Shown piece after piece: positions 45,483 to 56,439 of a stretch of 64,000 nt of DNA (position 1 is its first letter; every line of letters begins with the position of its first letter). The notes below the pieces were generated by a model. The model had not been told where the DNA came from. It saw nothing but the letters and a program-made list of their open reading frames with translations, and searched no databases. Position numbers and translations under genes: made by a program. Source of the stretch: Amblyomma americanum (Eukaryota > Arthropoda > Arachnida > Ixodida > Ixodidae); contig NC_135505.1 in the NCBI RefSeq assembly GCF_052857255.1, forward strand, positions 44,966,520 to 45,030,519, in the 5' to 3' direction.

Positions 45483-45749
45483 CTATAGAGGCCGTCCTCG
45501 TAGAGGTCAATCCGTTATGGGGATTTGCTAACGTGACATGGATGGTATAACGTTTAAAAGCGGTAACAGGCACCTGAATAAAAAAGGGTTTCAGAAAGTC
45601 GCGGCCACAAGGAAGTGCGCCGTGCCGGAGACCTTCCACTATATAGCTGCAGCTGCCCAGCGTGCATGGCTCGATGTTAGAGACGCCAATGGTGACTCGT
45701 GCCCACCTGAGGTTTATCCGTCTTACGCTGATGCTGAAACCTTCGGGAG
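45483..45749 (-). CDS. Fibronectin type III exon D (possibly the last exon)
   Basis: After a polypyrimidine tract and CGAAG, a 267-base (89-codon) phase-1 segment reads PEGFSISVRRINLRWARVTI, EPCTLGSCSYIVEG, then VPVTAFKRYTIHVTLANPHN. The conserved FN3 Trp (LRW) and the tyrosine-corner-like YTIHV are present. At the expected donor the sequence is G|GATAAA, not GT; reading on gives a TAA two codons later, so it may be the terminal exon. If so the protein ends without a membrane anchor. It shares strand and entry phase with exons A-C, but lies 7.4 kb downstream of C; same-gene membership is inferred. Confidence 0.5.
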
Positions 45750-48700
45750 CTTCGCGTGGGGAGAAAAAAAAAGAATCAACATAAGGTGATGTCACTTTCG
45801 CCGGTCTCAACAAGGCAAAGCAAACTTCGAAAAAGTTCAAGTCTACACAAATTCTTTCAAAGCATCTAGAGCAGCGGCGAATGAGAGAAGAGTATAAAAT
45901 CCTAATATATAACACTTTAACGCGGCATTGCAACTGGAGGAAAAAAACAATTTAGGACGAAATAACCAAATAGAAGTCCCTGTGAATAAACATGATTTTC
46001 AATGGCAAATTTGAACAACCGTGCATAGTTTCTTGTGGCGTTTGAGGTTTAGAGGTGGGTCCATTGGTTAGTTTTGTTAAATATAAACGTTTAAAAAAAT
46101 GCGTTATATCGACAAATAGGCAGATATACTTTATGAATGCGACATCTGCGAGACGAAATGTGCGATGTTTCAGTAGAAGGGCTTGTTTAACGACGGTGAT
46201 TGTGAGGATTTAATTTTCCAAGTATTCATATTCGAGACAATTTTCTTGCTAAGAAAAGGCAGAAAACGTTCAAACTAGCTTTGATTAATGACACACTGAG
46301 TAAACGAGAGAAGTTACTAAGTCTATACCACGCGCTGCAATTTTGCTTACTATAAAACTCGCAAGCGATATTTAAAACAGGTTTTCCATACCGGGCACGC
46401 ATATTTAAATCAACAGTTTTACGGAGGAAGGTGCTATAAAAAAATTATGCCTTAAATATCTAATCACGCGAGTGGAAACGCTGACAATCGAGTTACGCGC
46501 ATTTGGTAGGGTAGCATACCGGCTATGTAAACACGTAATTATCTGCAGGACCTTCCTTGTTCTAGTGGGAAGCCCTGTTTGGTAGTTTAAAACGTGAGTG
46601 GAAACAAAAGTGGTATTACTGGGAGTTCTCATTGGTTAGCACTTATTAAGATAAATTTGCAGTTTTCAGATATAGATTCAGTCGGATATTTTGTTGGTGG
46701 CCAAATGAATTCGGATGGAGTTGAAATTTAAAGAATTTATTCCGTAAATTATGCAGTCATCATTAAAATCGACTGAGAAGAATTGATGTGGTCAAATCAA
46801 GGCATTAATGTAAATAAGCGATGGTAAAGGTCCTAACTCCTAAAACTGATGTACCGATGTGCAAACTATCAAAGGAGTAATTACAGCTATTAGGATATGC
46901 AAATTGCGTAAGAAAAATTGTAGATGTATGCTAAAAGCTTGAGGTCACTGTTTCAATTGCTAACGTTTAATCAAAGTAGTCGATATTTGACAACCTTCAA
47001 TAAGGAGGCGGTAACAAGGAGGTAGTCACTCTCTTCACTCAAACGTTGTGCGTTTAAATGCATTGTGAGCAGTTTCCCACCTCTTACTGCCCGTAGAACT
47101 GTAATTTAACTCAGTTATCATGGGAAAGCACGTCCTTATGTGCACAAAAGCACAATGTGAGAACTGCATGATTTTATAAAGCTAATGACCTTAATTGACA
47201 CGGCTGATCAGTTCCAAGCCATGCCTGTTATATACATACTCTAGCAGCAGTTTAAAAAAATATCAGCAGGCAGAAGCTATGCTGCATCGACCTTGGATAT
47301 ATTTATTGTGCAGACACGGCTGGTGTTCTCAACAGATTTCTAGTTCTTTTCGCGTTAATTTTTTAAACATACAAATTTAAAGTATTTCATGTAAGCCGTA
47401 GAAAGGTTTATTATGTACAAATTATGCAATTTATAAAAGTGATAATCAAAACCGGTGTTTAATTCTCCGGAAGTTATAAGAAGACGTTGCCTGCTCAAAC
47501 GCTATTTCTTTAAGGACTCTTAACATTTTATACCTAACAACATTTTTCACATTTTGTATTAGTCGAGGCGATACAAAAATGAGGAATACAATTTCAGCGT
47601 CAGTATCTGCAGGTTTTGTCTGACGTGGACACTGAAAGATTCATTCACGACACTATCGCACAGGAGATTCTAGAAACAAGGCGCCTGAAAGATGAATATT
47701 GTGTGCTTGTTGTTCCAGCTATATCTAATCACGCATTAAAAAGGCGTTGTCTCTTAGGCGACTGATACCAAACTGAGTTTTCTTGACGTTCGTGGGGTCT
47801 GGTCGCCAGTATTTCTTCTTTCGTTCTACAAAGTTAGCTATATGGTGAGGCATAATTAGCTAACTTTTTAATTGTTGACTTCGGAAAGAAGTTGCTTCCA
47901 GAAGTTGTAGACCGTCTTGAATCGCCGCAGAATGAAATGCTTGTACCTGTTGCTTAGATTGCTTTAATTAAAAAAAAAGAACTGCCACATAATCGGAGTG
48001 CTACTTAACAGCCCAACTACACGCCCTCAAACAAAATCCGCCCATCTACAGAGCTCGATGCCCTACAAAGATCTGTCCTGAGAGTGGCTTTGTGATATGC
48101 GTCAGCAGCCGTTAACGTGTAGCAGAAATGCAGCTCCCTCCACTTTCTAAAGCAGTAGGTTGCGAACGGAAGTGAGCAATACAACTAGAGATTTTTATCC
48201 ACGGGTACCGTCACAATATTTAGCCGCCTGTCATCGGCAGGCCTTGAGAATCTAATGCTGTGCAATAGACACACAGCTGATTCTTAGCTTTCATGCGCAT
48301 CACAGTCTTCTACTAAGAGAGACGCTTCTGCATGATTAGAGGCAGGCGTTGTTAATTGCATCATTCAACACACAATTGCGTCATATTCCTTGGGTTTCTT
48401 TTTATCTTTGTATCTTCTACTCCTTTAATAATTCTTTTTCTTACCGAAATGTCCATGTGCCGACCTGTTGCGAGACAGCTACGGTGCGTTTGCTTTATTT
48501 TTAACTAGCACTGATCGCTATGCAGCCAAGAACGTAGTGTGGCTTGAACAGTGAAAGGGCGCTCGTCTCTAGAGCTATGCCATAAATCAAGTGTCACACT
48601 GTATCCTGGAGAACTTTCAGGGATGACACGGGGAGCTAAGGCTGCAAGAAAGTGACTATACCACGGACGGTGTATAGCATAGAATTTCGCGTCAGCGAGG

Positions 48701-49283
48701 ATAAGGAGTGGAAATAAGCAAAACAACGGTACAGTTGTGGGGTGTGTCTGTATTCGTGTAGAAGTATTTCTGGTGCTTAGGCACACCACGAAACGAAACG
48801 ATGCTATCAGTCATCTATGCGTCTATCACACTGCAAACGGATTTCTTACCTTAAAAATCACGTATGGCGATGTTCTATGCCGACGTGTTTCAGAAATTAC
48901 GACATTCCTCAGAAATTCGATACCCATATTCAGAAGTCTGCCGACGAGTTTCTTAACTGTAACTAATTCACTGACACCTTTGATCAATACTTCGTACATG
49001 AAGACCTCAATCATGCACAGAAAGGAAGCAACTTCAGTATAATTCGATTTAATGTAAGCAAATGCAAATATGTGCCCTTGAATTGTTGCCATATAATCTT
49101 CCTCTTGTCCACAACCCCATCTATGACGTTCCTATCGACCTATGCAAAGGTTAAATATCTTGCTGTTCATCTTTGCAATCATCATACGTGGGATATACAC
49201 ATTTCGTATACATCATCCCTCACCAAAAACGCTCTACTTTCAGAAAACTTTATCTCTACCGTGAAAGCATGTGAACCCGCTAC
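45750..49283. other. No recognised gene; probable intron
   Basis: AT-rich, no motifs or repeats recognised. If exon D belongs with exon C this is intronic. Confidence 0.35.
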
Positions 49284-50265
49284 TACGAATCATTATCATC
49301 ATCACTGTGATCATCAGCCTGACTACACCCACTGCAGGGCAAAGGCCTTTCCTATGTCTCTAAAATTAACCCTGCCCTTTGCCAGCTTCGCCCACCCTAT
49401 GGCGGCAAACTTCTTAATAACGTCCGCCTACCTAACCTTGTGCCGCTCCCTGCTACGCTTGCCTTCTCTGGAATCCACTCCGTTACCGTTAAGGACTAGC
49501 GGTTCTCAAGCCTTCGCATTACATGCCCTGACCAAGCCCATTTCTTCCTCCTGATGCCGACTAGGATGCAACTGACCCGCATTTGTTTCCTTACCCATTC
49601 TGCCCGCTTGCGGTCTCTTAACGTCACACCTATCATTTTGGTTTGATTTGATTTGATTTATTACCATAAAAGCGGCAGGAGCTCGAACAAAAGTCAGAAA
49701 TAGTTCACTTGACGAGGTTCAAGCCCCTATGTACAAGACATACAACGGTTGTACAACGTATTTACATATATATTGCTAAATTTAAGGATAAATTTCATAC
49801 AGTATGTAGGTGTGCAAAGCCACTGCATGAACTGAAGATAACATAATCAATTAAGAATATTGCATTTTCATGTCGGCATGCTAATATTTTCTAAATTGAT
49901 AGAATGACTTTGCACATAGTTAAGCAACGATGGAAGGGAATACTGTAACATTTGAGGGCTAAACTTTTTACGTAAGAGAGGAACCTTCCAAATTTCTGGA
50001 GACCGAGATGCACCCTACCTTCCCATAAGGTTAAGTTTGCTAGGGATGGAATAGTTTTTCCCTATAAATAGTTTTGGTTTCTATAGCTTACTGCATTGTA
50101 CCCTTTCGTTAGCTTGTACGTTTATGCCCCGTAGGCGAGTACCGGTAAGTACCGGGCGAGTACCGGTGATAATTGCAAACTGCCGTTCATGATCTAAGAG
50201 AACCTGAAATTTGCGGTCTACCCCGAATCATTAGTTTGCTTAATATTATAGGTATCCCCTTTCTG
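49284..50265 (-). mobile_element. RTE-type LINE copy 3 (3' end), interrupted
   Basis: On the minus strand the 3' end has the GATGAT-rich tail (49310-49284) and GCCTGCAGTGGG-like end shared with copies 1 and 2; the coding end reads GVTLRDRKRAEWVRK. The upstream portion resumes at about 50090-50265 (sequence matching copy 2 at 59150-59300). The intervening 49641-50090 is a separate insertion. Confidence 0.7.
49641..50090. mobile_element. Insertion within RTE copy 3
   Basis: Starts with a GATTT pentamer tail (TTTGATTTGATTTGATTTAT on plus) and separates two parts of RTE copy 3 that are contiguous in copy 2. Tail type suggests a LINE 3' end on the minus strand; no coding motif seen. Confidence 0.5.
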
Positions 50266-51375
50266 GTCTCAGAAACAACCGTATGCGTCATTTGATTGAC
50301 TAAAGCAGATGAGAACGGGGCCACTAGATTCACTTCTCAGTCATATTTTTCCGATATCAGCATATCATCTTTAAAACTAAAGTCCAATCTGCATACATCA
50401 TCGTCGTCACATTGCTAGTTTATGATTGTTTCTCAAGTTTTTTATTCGAACCTACGACGAAAACCTTATAATTTCGCATCCACACGGCCATTGCCCACAC
50501 AAATACATTTTCTTCGTCATTCTCCCCTCCGACTACTATGCTGCTGGAACCGCCTGTGACGAAAACTTGGTGCATCACTTGTACATCACTATTTCCTGAC
50601 CTCATTACATGTGCGTGTTCTTGATGAAATTTTTTGTAGATTTAACACGCTCCAAAGAGATTATTTGATTGTATGTTTTTTTCCTTCCTATATGCCGCGC
50701 ACAATTTATAAAGCTCTTATAAAGACCATATAAATTGATATATACAACCCTTATAAAGCGCCTATAAAGAGACCTCTTAAGCATTGAATAAAAATTCTCG
50801 TGTGGTTTCGCTAATTAGCGTTCGCCAATTGCTGATTTCAAATGGCTTCCACCGACATGTCACCGGCTGCTGCCGTATACACGGTGTTTTACCTCAGGAT
50901 TTCCAGAAATTTTAAGTTTAATGCTTTTTCAGTTAGAAGTTTTCTTGGCGGAGCATCGTCAGTGGTGCGGTACATTAGAATACAGAAATATGTCCTAATT
51001 AGCAGGCGGCTTCAATATGACAGAATAGTTAACTATTCTGACGTACTAAACCGCTCAAAATGCTGTGACGAAATAAGCACCGTACTCAAAAAGCTTATTT
51101 TATAAGTTGTGGAAAGTCTTAGGTAGAGCAGGTGTATCTCGCAACCACCGCAAGCGCAGAATCGCGTCATAGTTGAAGCTCCGGAGGTGATAAGGTTTTG
51201 CTTCTAGAGAGTGGGTCAATGTGCTCTCCAGCAGTATTGCTATCACGCGGAAGAGGTTTTTTTTTATTTGGCAGCCTTTCTTTCTAGACACGCAAAAAAA
51301 AAACAATGTACATAACATCTGGTTGCGAATATTTCATTTTGCTGTTTTCGAAGGCGATCTGCAACTTCACAATGG
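50266..51375. other. No recognised gene; probable intron
   Basis: No motif seen. An 87-codon plus ORF at 50842-51105 is unrecognised. Confidence 0.3.
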
Positions 51376-51480
51376 GCAGTTTTTTTTGGGGTTCTTTAAC
51401 GTGCACCTAGGGTTCGTTAACGTGCACTGACATCGCACACAGTACATGGGCCTATAGAACTTTGGCTTTCTCAAAATTCG
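51376..51480 (-). mobile_element. SINE family 1 fragment
   Basis: Minus strand: GTACTGTGTGCGATGTCAGTG, CACGTTAACGAACCC, CACGTTAAAGAACCCC. The CACGTTAA-GAACCC block is duplicated internally. Same body as 56009-56264. Confidence 0.65.
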
Positions 51481-51499
51481 ACCGTCCCGGCCACCTAAG

Positions 51500-51725
51500 G
51501 CCAACCAAGCGCTGGCCTTGTAGTAGAGCATCCGCATTGCATTCGGGAGGTGCTGGGTTCGATCCTCAGTGCCGACGGGTGCCCACCGGTTCTCGAATGG
51601 GTACAAGATTTCCTCAGGCCTGGCGCTCTGCTTCCTTGGGGGAGATGCTTGGGAAAAGGGTCTTGACCACAGTTTCCTTGACGGATCAGAGATAAGTTCT
51701 GCCGTCAAGCAACGTTAAATCCACC
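51500..51725 (+). mobile_element. tRNA-derived SINE family 2, copy a
   Basis: A tRNA-like head with TAGTAGAGCATCC and B box GGTTCGATCC at about 51558, followed by a body (GCCCACCGGTTCTCGAATGG, GTACAAG) shared in inverted orientation with 51850-52137. Confidence 0.6.
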
Positions 51726-51849
51726 TCGTATGGTAGAAGCCCATTTGTGGCTCTTTTTTTTTTCTCACGAAGTCGGACAGCCCGAAAAACCTGACTTGCC
51801 CAGGACCGCAGTGATACTCTGAATCGCTTCTGACGAAGCACCTTAGTGT

Positions 51850-52137
51850 TGAGCTTGACGCTGGTTAGAGCTTACGTGCCTTGAGTCGAACCCTTCACTT
51901 GGGAATGACACACGAACCCCATTTGCAGGCTGAGTTGTCCCAATGAGGGGCTGCGGGGTATGCGGAGCCTCCTCCAAGTACACACCCCTGAAGAAGCCGG
52001 GCGCCGGGCCGGGGTTGGCTTGTACCCATTTTTACCGGTGGGTGTCCGGCGGTAGGTTTCTAACCAACCACCTCCCGCAGCCGAAGCGGATGACCAGACC
52101 ACTAGGCCGTAACCACTGAGTGATCGCGGCGGGCCGA
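51850..52137 (-). mobile_element. tRNA-derived SINE family 2, copy b
   Basis: Minus-strand head CGCGATCACTCAGTGGTTACGG (A box) near 52130, then CACCCACCGGTAAAAATGGG and TACAAGCC as in copy a. The B box is poorly preserved. Confidence 0.55.
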
Positions 52138-52438
52138 AGGTAGCGAAGTGGTGAAGGATATCAGCTTTCCTTAGACCGTGGTAACTTCTACGCTTTCAGC
52201 CCTATTGGAGCCGTTGTTATTGTCTCAATACAGCGAAGGGTGAGTTTCGAGCGGCGTTCATTATGAGAATGCTACTTGCTTAGTTTCACACCAGAAATGG
52301 ACCTTTGCCAAATAATACCACTGCAGACTGAGCCAGCAGAAGAAAACTATCATGCAAGTTTGAGCAGTTCAAACTGCTTGGGTTGGGTCAGCCACGTGTC
52401 TTAGCTATCGCTACATTTCATACAGCAGTATATATTTT

Positions 52439-52945
52439 GTCATCATGAATCTGAGTTCTGAGATGGCAGATAAGAGACACTTTACCATTCAGAGTGCCTT
52501 GATGTATGAAGAAAAAAAAAGGAACGCCGACCAAAAGGTTGAAGAAGGAAACCAGCGCAAAAGACGAAGACACAGGAACAAGGAACACAGGACAACGCTG
52601 GTCCTATGTTCCTTGTTCCTGTGTCTTCGTCTTTTGCGCTGGTTTCCTTCTCCGCCAAAAGGTTGTTGTTTAAAACGAAAACGTTTCGGCTTCCATACGG
52701 AAGCCATACGGTCTGTCATCATGAATCTGAGTTCTGAGATGGCAGGTAAGAGACACTTTACCGTTCAGAGTGCCTTGATGTATGAAGAAAAAAAAAATGG
52801 AACGCCGACCAAAAGGTTGTTGTTTAAAACGAACACGTTTCGGCTTCCATACGGAAGCCTTCCGTATGGCTTCCGTATGGAAGCCGAAACGTCTTCGTTT
52901 TAGACAACAACCTTTTGGTCGGCGTTCCTTTTTTTTCTTCATACA
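52439..52945. repeat. Composite repeat: direct duplication plus snap-back inverted copy
   Basis: Unit 1 (52439-52714) and unit 2 (52715-52862) both start with TCATCATGAATCTGAGTTCT and share the rest apart from a 124-base insertion in unit 1. Segment 52863-52945 is an inverted copy of the end of unit 2 (arms of ~83 bases, almost no spacer), so the region can fold into a long hairpin. ORFs here are by-products of the repeats. Confidence 0.85.
52542..52665. mobile_element. Palindromic foldback insertion with target duplication
   Basis: Near-perfect palindrome 52544-52650: GAAGGAAACCAGCGCAAAAG, then GACGAAGACACAGG, with its reverse complement ending GGTTTCCTTC; the loop is around AACGCTG. It is flanked by CCAAAAGGTTG at 52531-52541 and 52655-52665. 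Unit 2 of the same repeat (52809-52819) has a single CCAAAAGGTTG with no insert, giving an empty site inside the window. It carries no ORF. Confidence 0.85.
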
Positions 52946-53164
52946 TGAATCTTCTACCCGACCAGACGACTTTTCGTCAGACTTTAGATTTCAGAGTGCC
53001 TTGAAGTTTTCCAATACAGGCATCTAAGAAGGAGATTCTGGGGTTACGGACAATGCTATCTGCCTGGGGACGTGTACTGTCTTGGTGGTGAGATTTGTTT
53101 TCGTGCCGCAATGCCAACTTGAGCAATGTCGTCATTGCTTGGAAATAAAGAAAATGTCTCCTAC

Positions 53165-53485
53165 CTCCTCCGGGGATGAGTATTCCCTTCTGCATTACAC
53201 CAGGAGAGGTAAGTGTAGAAGGTCGGTCCTGCGCTGTACGAACTCTCACGCTCACTTTAGTGCACGCCTTGAGCTTTTTGCAAGTGATGCTGGTCTGTTC
53301 CGGACCAATGATGGAGTTGTGACATGTGCCGAACCGGTATTGTCGACGTGCGCCGCTTCTGTGGTTCTCGTCGATGAAGTCAATCAAGTAAGAGTCGAAA
53401 CAACCTCTCGGTCGTGTCCAATTCAGGGTGAAGTAGTCAGTACCTATGGCTGCCAGCTTCAGGTCGACCACGTCACGAGGCTCAG
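53165..53485 (-). CDS. Fibronectin type III exon C
   Basis: 321 bases (107 codons), acceptor AACCTGCAG before 53485 and donor GTAGGAG after 53165, phase 1 at both ends. The domain reads EPRDVVDLKLAAIGTDYFTL, NWTRPRGCFDSYLIDFIDE, then CKKLKACTKVSVRVRTAQ. The FN3 B-strand Trp (LNW) and Tyr before the F strand are present. Extra cysteines (GTCHN, TCKKLKAC) match exon B in position, implying conserved disulfides of an extracellular protein. Alternative donor 3 bases upstream is possible. FN3 domains are beta-sandwich binding modules; ligand unknown. Confidence 0.75.
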
Positions 53486-54861
53486 CTGCAGGTTGATGAT
53501 CACATAAGCAATTAAGCATACATACAATGTTGCCCATTGAGAAACCGATTTTTTAGTGTCCAAATTTGCAAGAAATAATTAGTGGATGGCCTTTAGATAA
53601 AAATTGATGTAGCAGCTAATTCCGCGCGTCTGCTTTTACTCGTGCAACAATTGCAAGGAACCATAAAAAAATGCAGGCTTTTTGAAAACTGCTTATTTAA
53701 GCATAACTTTGCAAGAATGATGCTCCAAAAACATTGATAATCGAGTGAAGCTAACGAGAATTCATTTACACTTTATACTTACACGATGAACATCCCCTTT
53801 TATTAAAACAAAGAAGACCACCGACGCAGCTTGTCAACCTTGTGAATCTGTTTTACCCTTTGCTGCCCAACGGACGGATTTCGGGGCATAAGTTAGCAAG
53901 CCGTGTACTCTTTATAATACTATACAGAACCTTGATACAAATGTTGATGTCAGTATGCTCTCAACCAACGTTTTCAGATCTAAATATTTGGTGTACTGTG
54001 CGCAAGCTGTGTAGAAGAAGTAGATGGTACTTATGTACAGCTTCCAGCTAGAATCGAAAAAGTCTGCGACCATAAATTTTCGGCAAAGTTTAGTGTGAAA
54101 TAAGACAGCTGTGGGATAAAAAGCAGTTATTCTCTTTGAACCATCCTGGTGGTTAGAAGCTTTCACTTTGGCCTTTCAAAGAACTCGGACTGACTGTACA
54201 AAATAACACCAATTTTCTGCAATAGAAGGGACATCTGGGCTATTTGGTACGGTGGCATAATTACATCACATCTTTAGCGCTGTTTGTTTTTTATGGCCCA
54301 TTTTTTATAAGTGGCATGAAGCTGGTTTTGCAAAATCTAAGCGGGGCTGGCTTTAGTGTGCATGTGTGTTTTGAATAAAGATAGATTAGGGAGAATAAAG
54401 TGGGGCTTCTAGAAAGCTACCCCGGTTATTTTTTTATATCAGAATGCAAAACATTATAGTCCCCCAAAACATGTTTAATGTTTTTAACACTCCCTCTCTC
54501 CTCCTATGCTAGGCAAAAACGATCTCCTCAGTGATGCTTGATTCTATACTGAATTATCTTACACCTTTTACTTAAGGATTTCAATTTCTCATTTTCGAGC
54601 TCTGTATGGAAGCGATGTTTTTTTTTTGTCTCTACGTAGCGGACAGGGTGGTTTCACGTATTTTGCTCTAGGGTCGTTTCTTTAGTTTGCCTAACATTGA
54701 AGCAGCAGCGCCATCTCAAGTGCTGCGCGATAAGCAGCTTCTTGATCGCCAGCTGTTTCATGGACTGCACACGGGATAACGCTGCTCTTCGAAGCGGAAC
54801 AGACGGCATGAGTCGCTTGCGTTGGGCTGCCTGTAACTGCTTTCGCTGTTAAACATCATAC
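53486..54861 (-). other. Intron between FN3 exons B and C
   Basis: AT-rich with no ORF of interest and no recognised repeat. Confidence 0.5.
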
Positions 54862-55188
54862 CTTTTCCGGCAAAGTAGATACCCCGTAGTGTGGCTCCAG
54901 CCGAGGTGCGTTCGTTCGGCACATTCCTGTGGGTATGCACCGTCACGCTCACATTTCCGCACGTCTCGATCTGCCCACAAGTCAATCGCGTCTGATCACG
55001 ATGGATGATGGTACCGTTTCGGCACCACCCCACATGATGATAACCGCCGCTGGTGCTTCCACTGTTACTCTCGTATTCGCTGACCTTGACAATATAATAG
55101 TCAAAGCGGCTCTTTGGTCGCTGCCATGTCACGGTGAAGGAGTCGGTAGTGGCCTCTACCAAATGGAGGTTGGTCACATCGGTAAGCA
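54862..55188 (-). CDS. Fibronectin type III exon B
   Basis: 327 bases (109 codons), acceptor CCCATCGCAG before 55188 and donor GTATGATG after 54862, phase 1 at both ends. It reads LTDVTNLHLVEATTDSFTVT, WQRPKSRFDYYIVKVSEYES, then CGQIETCGNVSVTVHTHRN. FN3 hallmarks: Trp in VTWQRP and the alternating hydrophobics of the F strand (VSVTVHT). The three cysteines (GWCRN, TCGQIETC) align with those of exon C, and NGT and NVS give N-glycosylation sequons. B and C are probably an old tandem exon duplication. Confidence 0.78.
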
Positions 55189-55389
55189 CTGCGATGGGAA
55201 ATTGAAACCGCTTGAGGCTGAGGGTCACTCTCTTGCATATAACAAGAGTTTACGTGCAATTTGCATCTTGGAACTGAGAGTCATGTGAGTGAAAATTATA
55301 CGCCTACAATTTTATTACAGCTGAAAAATTTATAGGCTTTATATTACTTTTCAAAACTCGAATACTCTGTTTATGTACCGCATTTGGTC

Positions 55390-55580
55390 GAATGTTCAGG
55401 GGAATCCCACAAGGTGGAGTAGATCTGTAATAAGCCGTTTGACTGTAGTCGTTTGGCTGCGCTTGGGTGCCTGCCAGTGTATAATTACTCCCTTATTACT
55501 GTCCCAATGTTTATGGGCGTAAAATATTTTTACACACCGCTTTCTTGAGTCTCAATCGTCCACCACCCCGAAACCAAAAA
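55390..55580 (+). repeat. Dispersed repeat, copy b
   Basis: Counterpart of 25360-25600: TTCAGGGGAATCCC, GCTGCGCTTGGGTG, TATAATTACTCCCTTATTA in the same order. Unknown family. Confidence 0.5.
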
Positions 55581-56008
55581 GTAGACGCTTGATGTGACTC
55601 AGAAAACATTGTTTTTGAATAAATTGGCAATATTTAGTAGACCCAGTTGTTCAATTTTAAATTTCCTTAAGGTTGAAAATTTGTTCCCTCGGTTAGGATT
55701 GCAAATAGTGATCTCGGACATGTGAGGCAAATAAGAAAGAAGGGACTAAAAATTAATAGGCAGAAAACAAAGCATTGTTGAACGGTCTCCGACGGGAATA
55801 GAATTTTATGATATGCAGTGAAGCGTTTGAACTGGTAAGGTAGTAAATTCACATTGGGTAGTTTGCTACCGTAGATCAGCGTCGTTAGAGTCGAATAAGG
55901 TGTAGAATAAGAATGGAGTGGAGCGAAATTGACAGGTACGTTTAGATTACGAACGATGTTTTACGAATATTCATTAAGAAAAAGATATACAGGCTGTCCC
56001 AGCTAACT

Positions 56009-56264
56009 GGTTTGGTTCATGGGTTTAGAGGGGGGGGGGGGGGGGGGTTGACGTCCGAAAGCGACTCAGACTATGAGAGACGCCGTAGTGAAGGGCTCCG
56101 TGAATTTCGACCACCTGGGGTTCTTTAAAGAGCACTGACATCGCACAGTACACGGGCCTCTAGAATTTCGCCTCCATCAAAATTCAACCGCCGCGGCCGG
56201 GATCAAACCCGCGTCTTTCGGGCCAGCAGCTAGCCGAGCGCCATAACCACTCAGCCACCGCGGC
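56009..56264 (-). mobile_element. tRNA-derived SINE family 1, near-complete
   Basis: Minus strand: head GCCGCGGTGGCTGAGTGGTT (A box), B box GGGTTTGATCCC, then GTGTACTGTGCGATGTCAGT, AAAGAACCCCAGGTGGTCGA, and a poly-C run (plus-strand G run at 56031-56048) before CATGAACCAAACC. Flanked by a 17-base target duplication with one mismatch: GGCTGTCCCAG followed by CTAACT at 55992-56008 and ATAACT at 56265-56281. Inserted in the left terminal repeat of the MITE. Confidence 0.88.
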
Positions 56265-56345
56265 GGCTGTCCCAGATAACTTTCAACAAGGCTTAAAAAT
56301 ATGCCGATGCACTCTAAACGACACGACTAAATGCATGTTCATTTA

Positions 56346-56439
56346 AGCGAAAATAGCGCAAAAGACGAGGACAACCAGGAAAGAAGCGCTGGTCCTGTTT
56401 TCTTTCCTTGTTGTCCTCGTCTTCTGCCCTATTTTCGCT
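56346..56439. repeat. Palindromic foldback, second copy
   Basis: Arms AGCGAAAATAGCGCAAAAGA / TTCTGCCCTATTTTCGCT around a centre CGCTGGTCCTG. It shares the core GCGCAAAAGACGA-GACA and GCTGGTCCT with the foldback at 52544-52650, but outer and inner arm sequences differ between the two while remaining self-complementary within each. Confidence 0.75.

Noticed and set aside
52445..53027. ORFs of 77-152 codons with repeated motifs such as NRKRRRHRNKEHR
   Set aside because: They result from reading the direct and inverted repeats; the same peptide appears in both strands because the DNA is palindromic.
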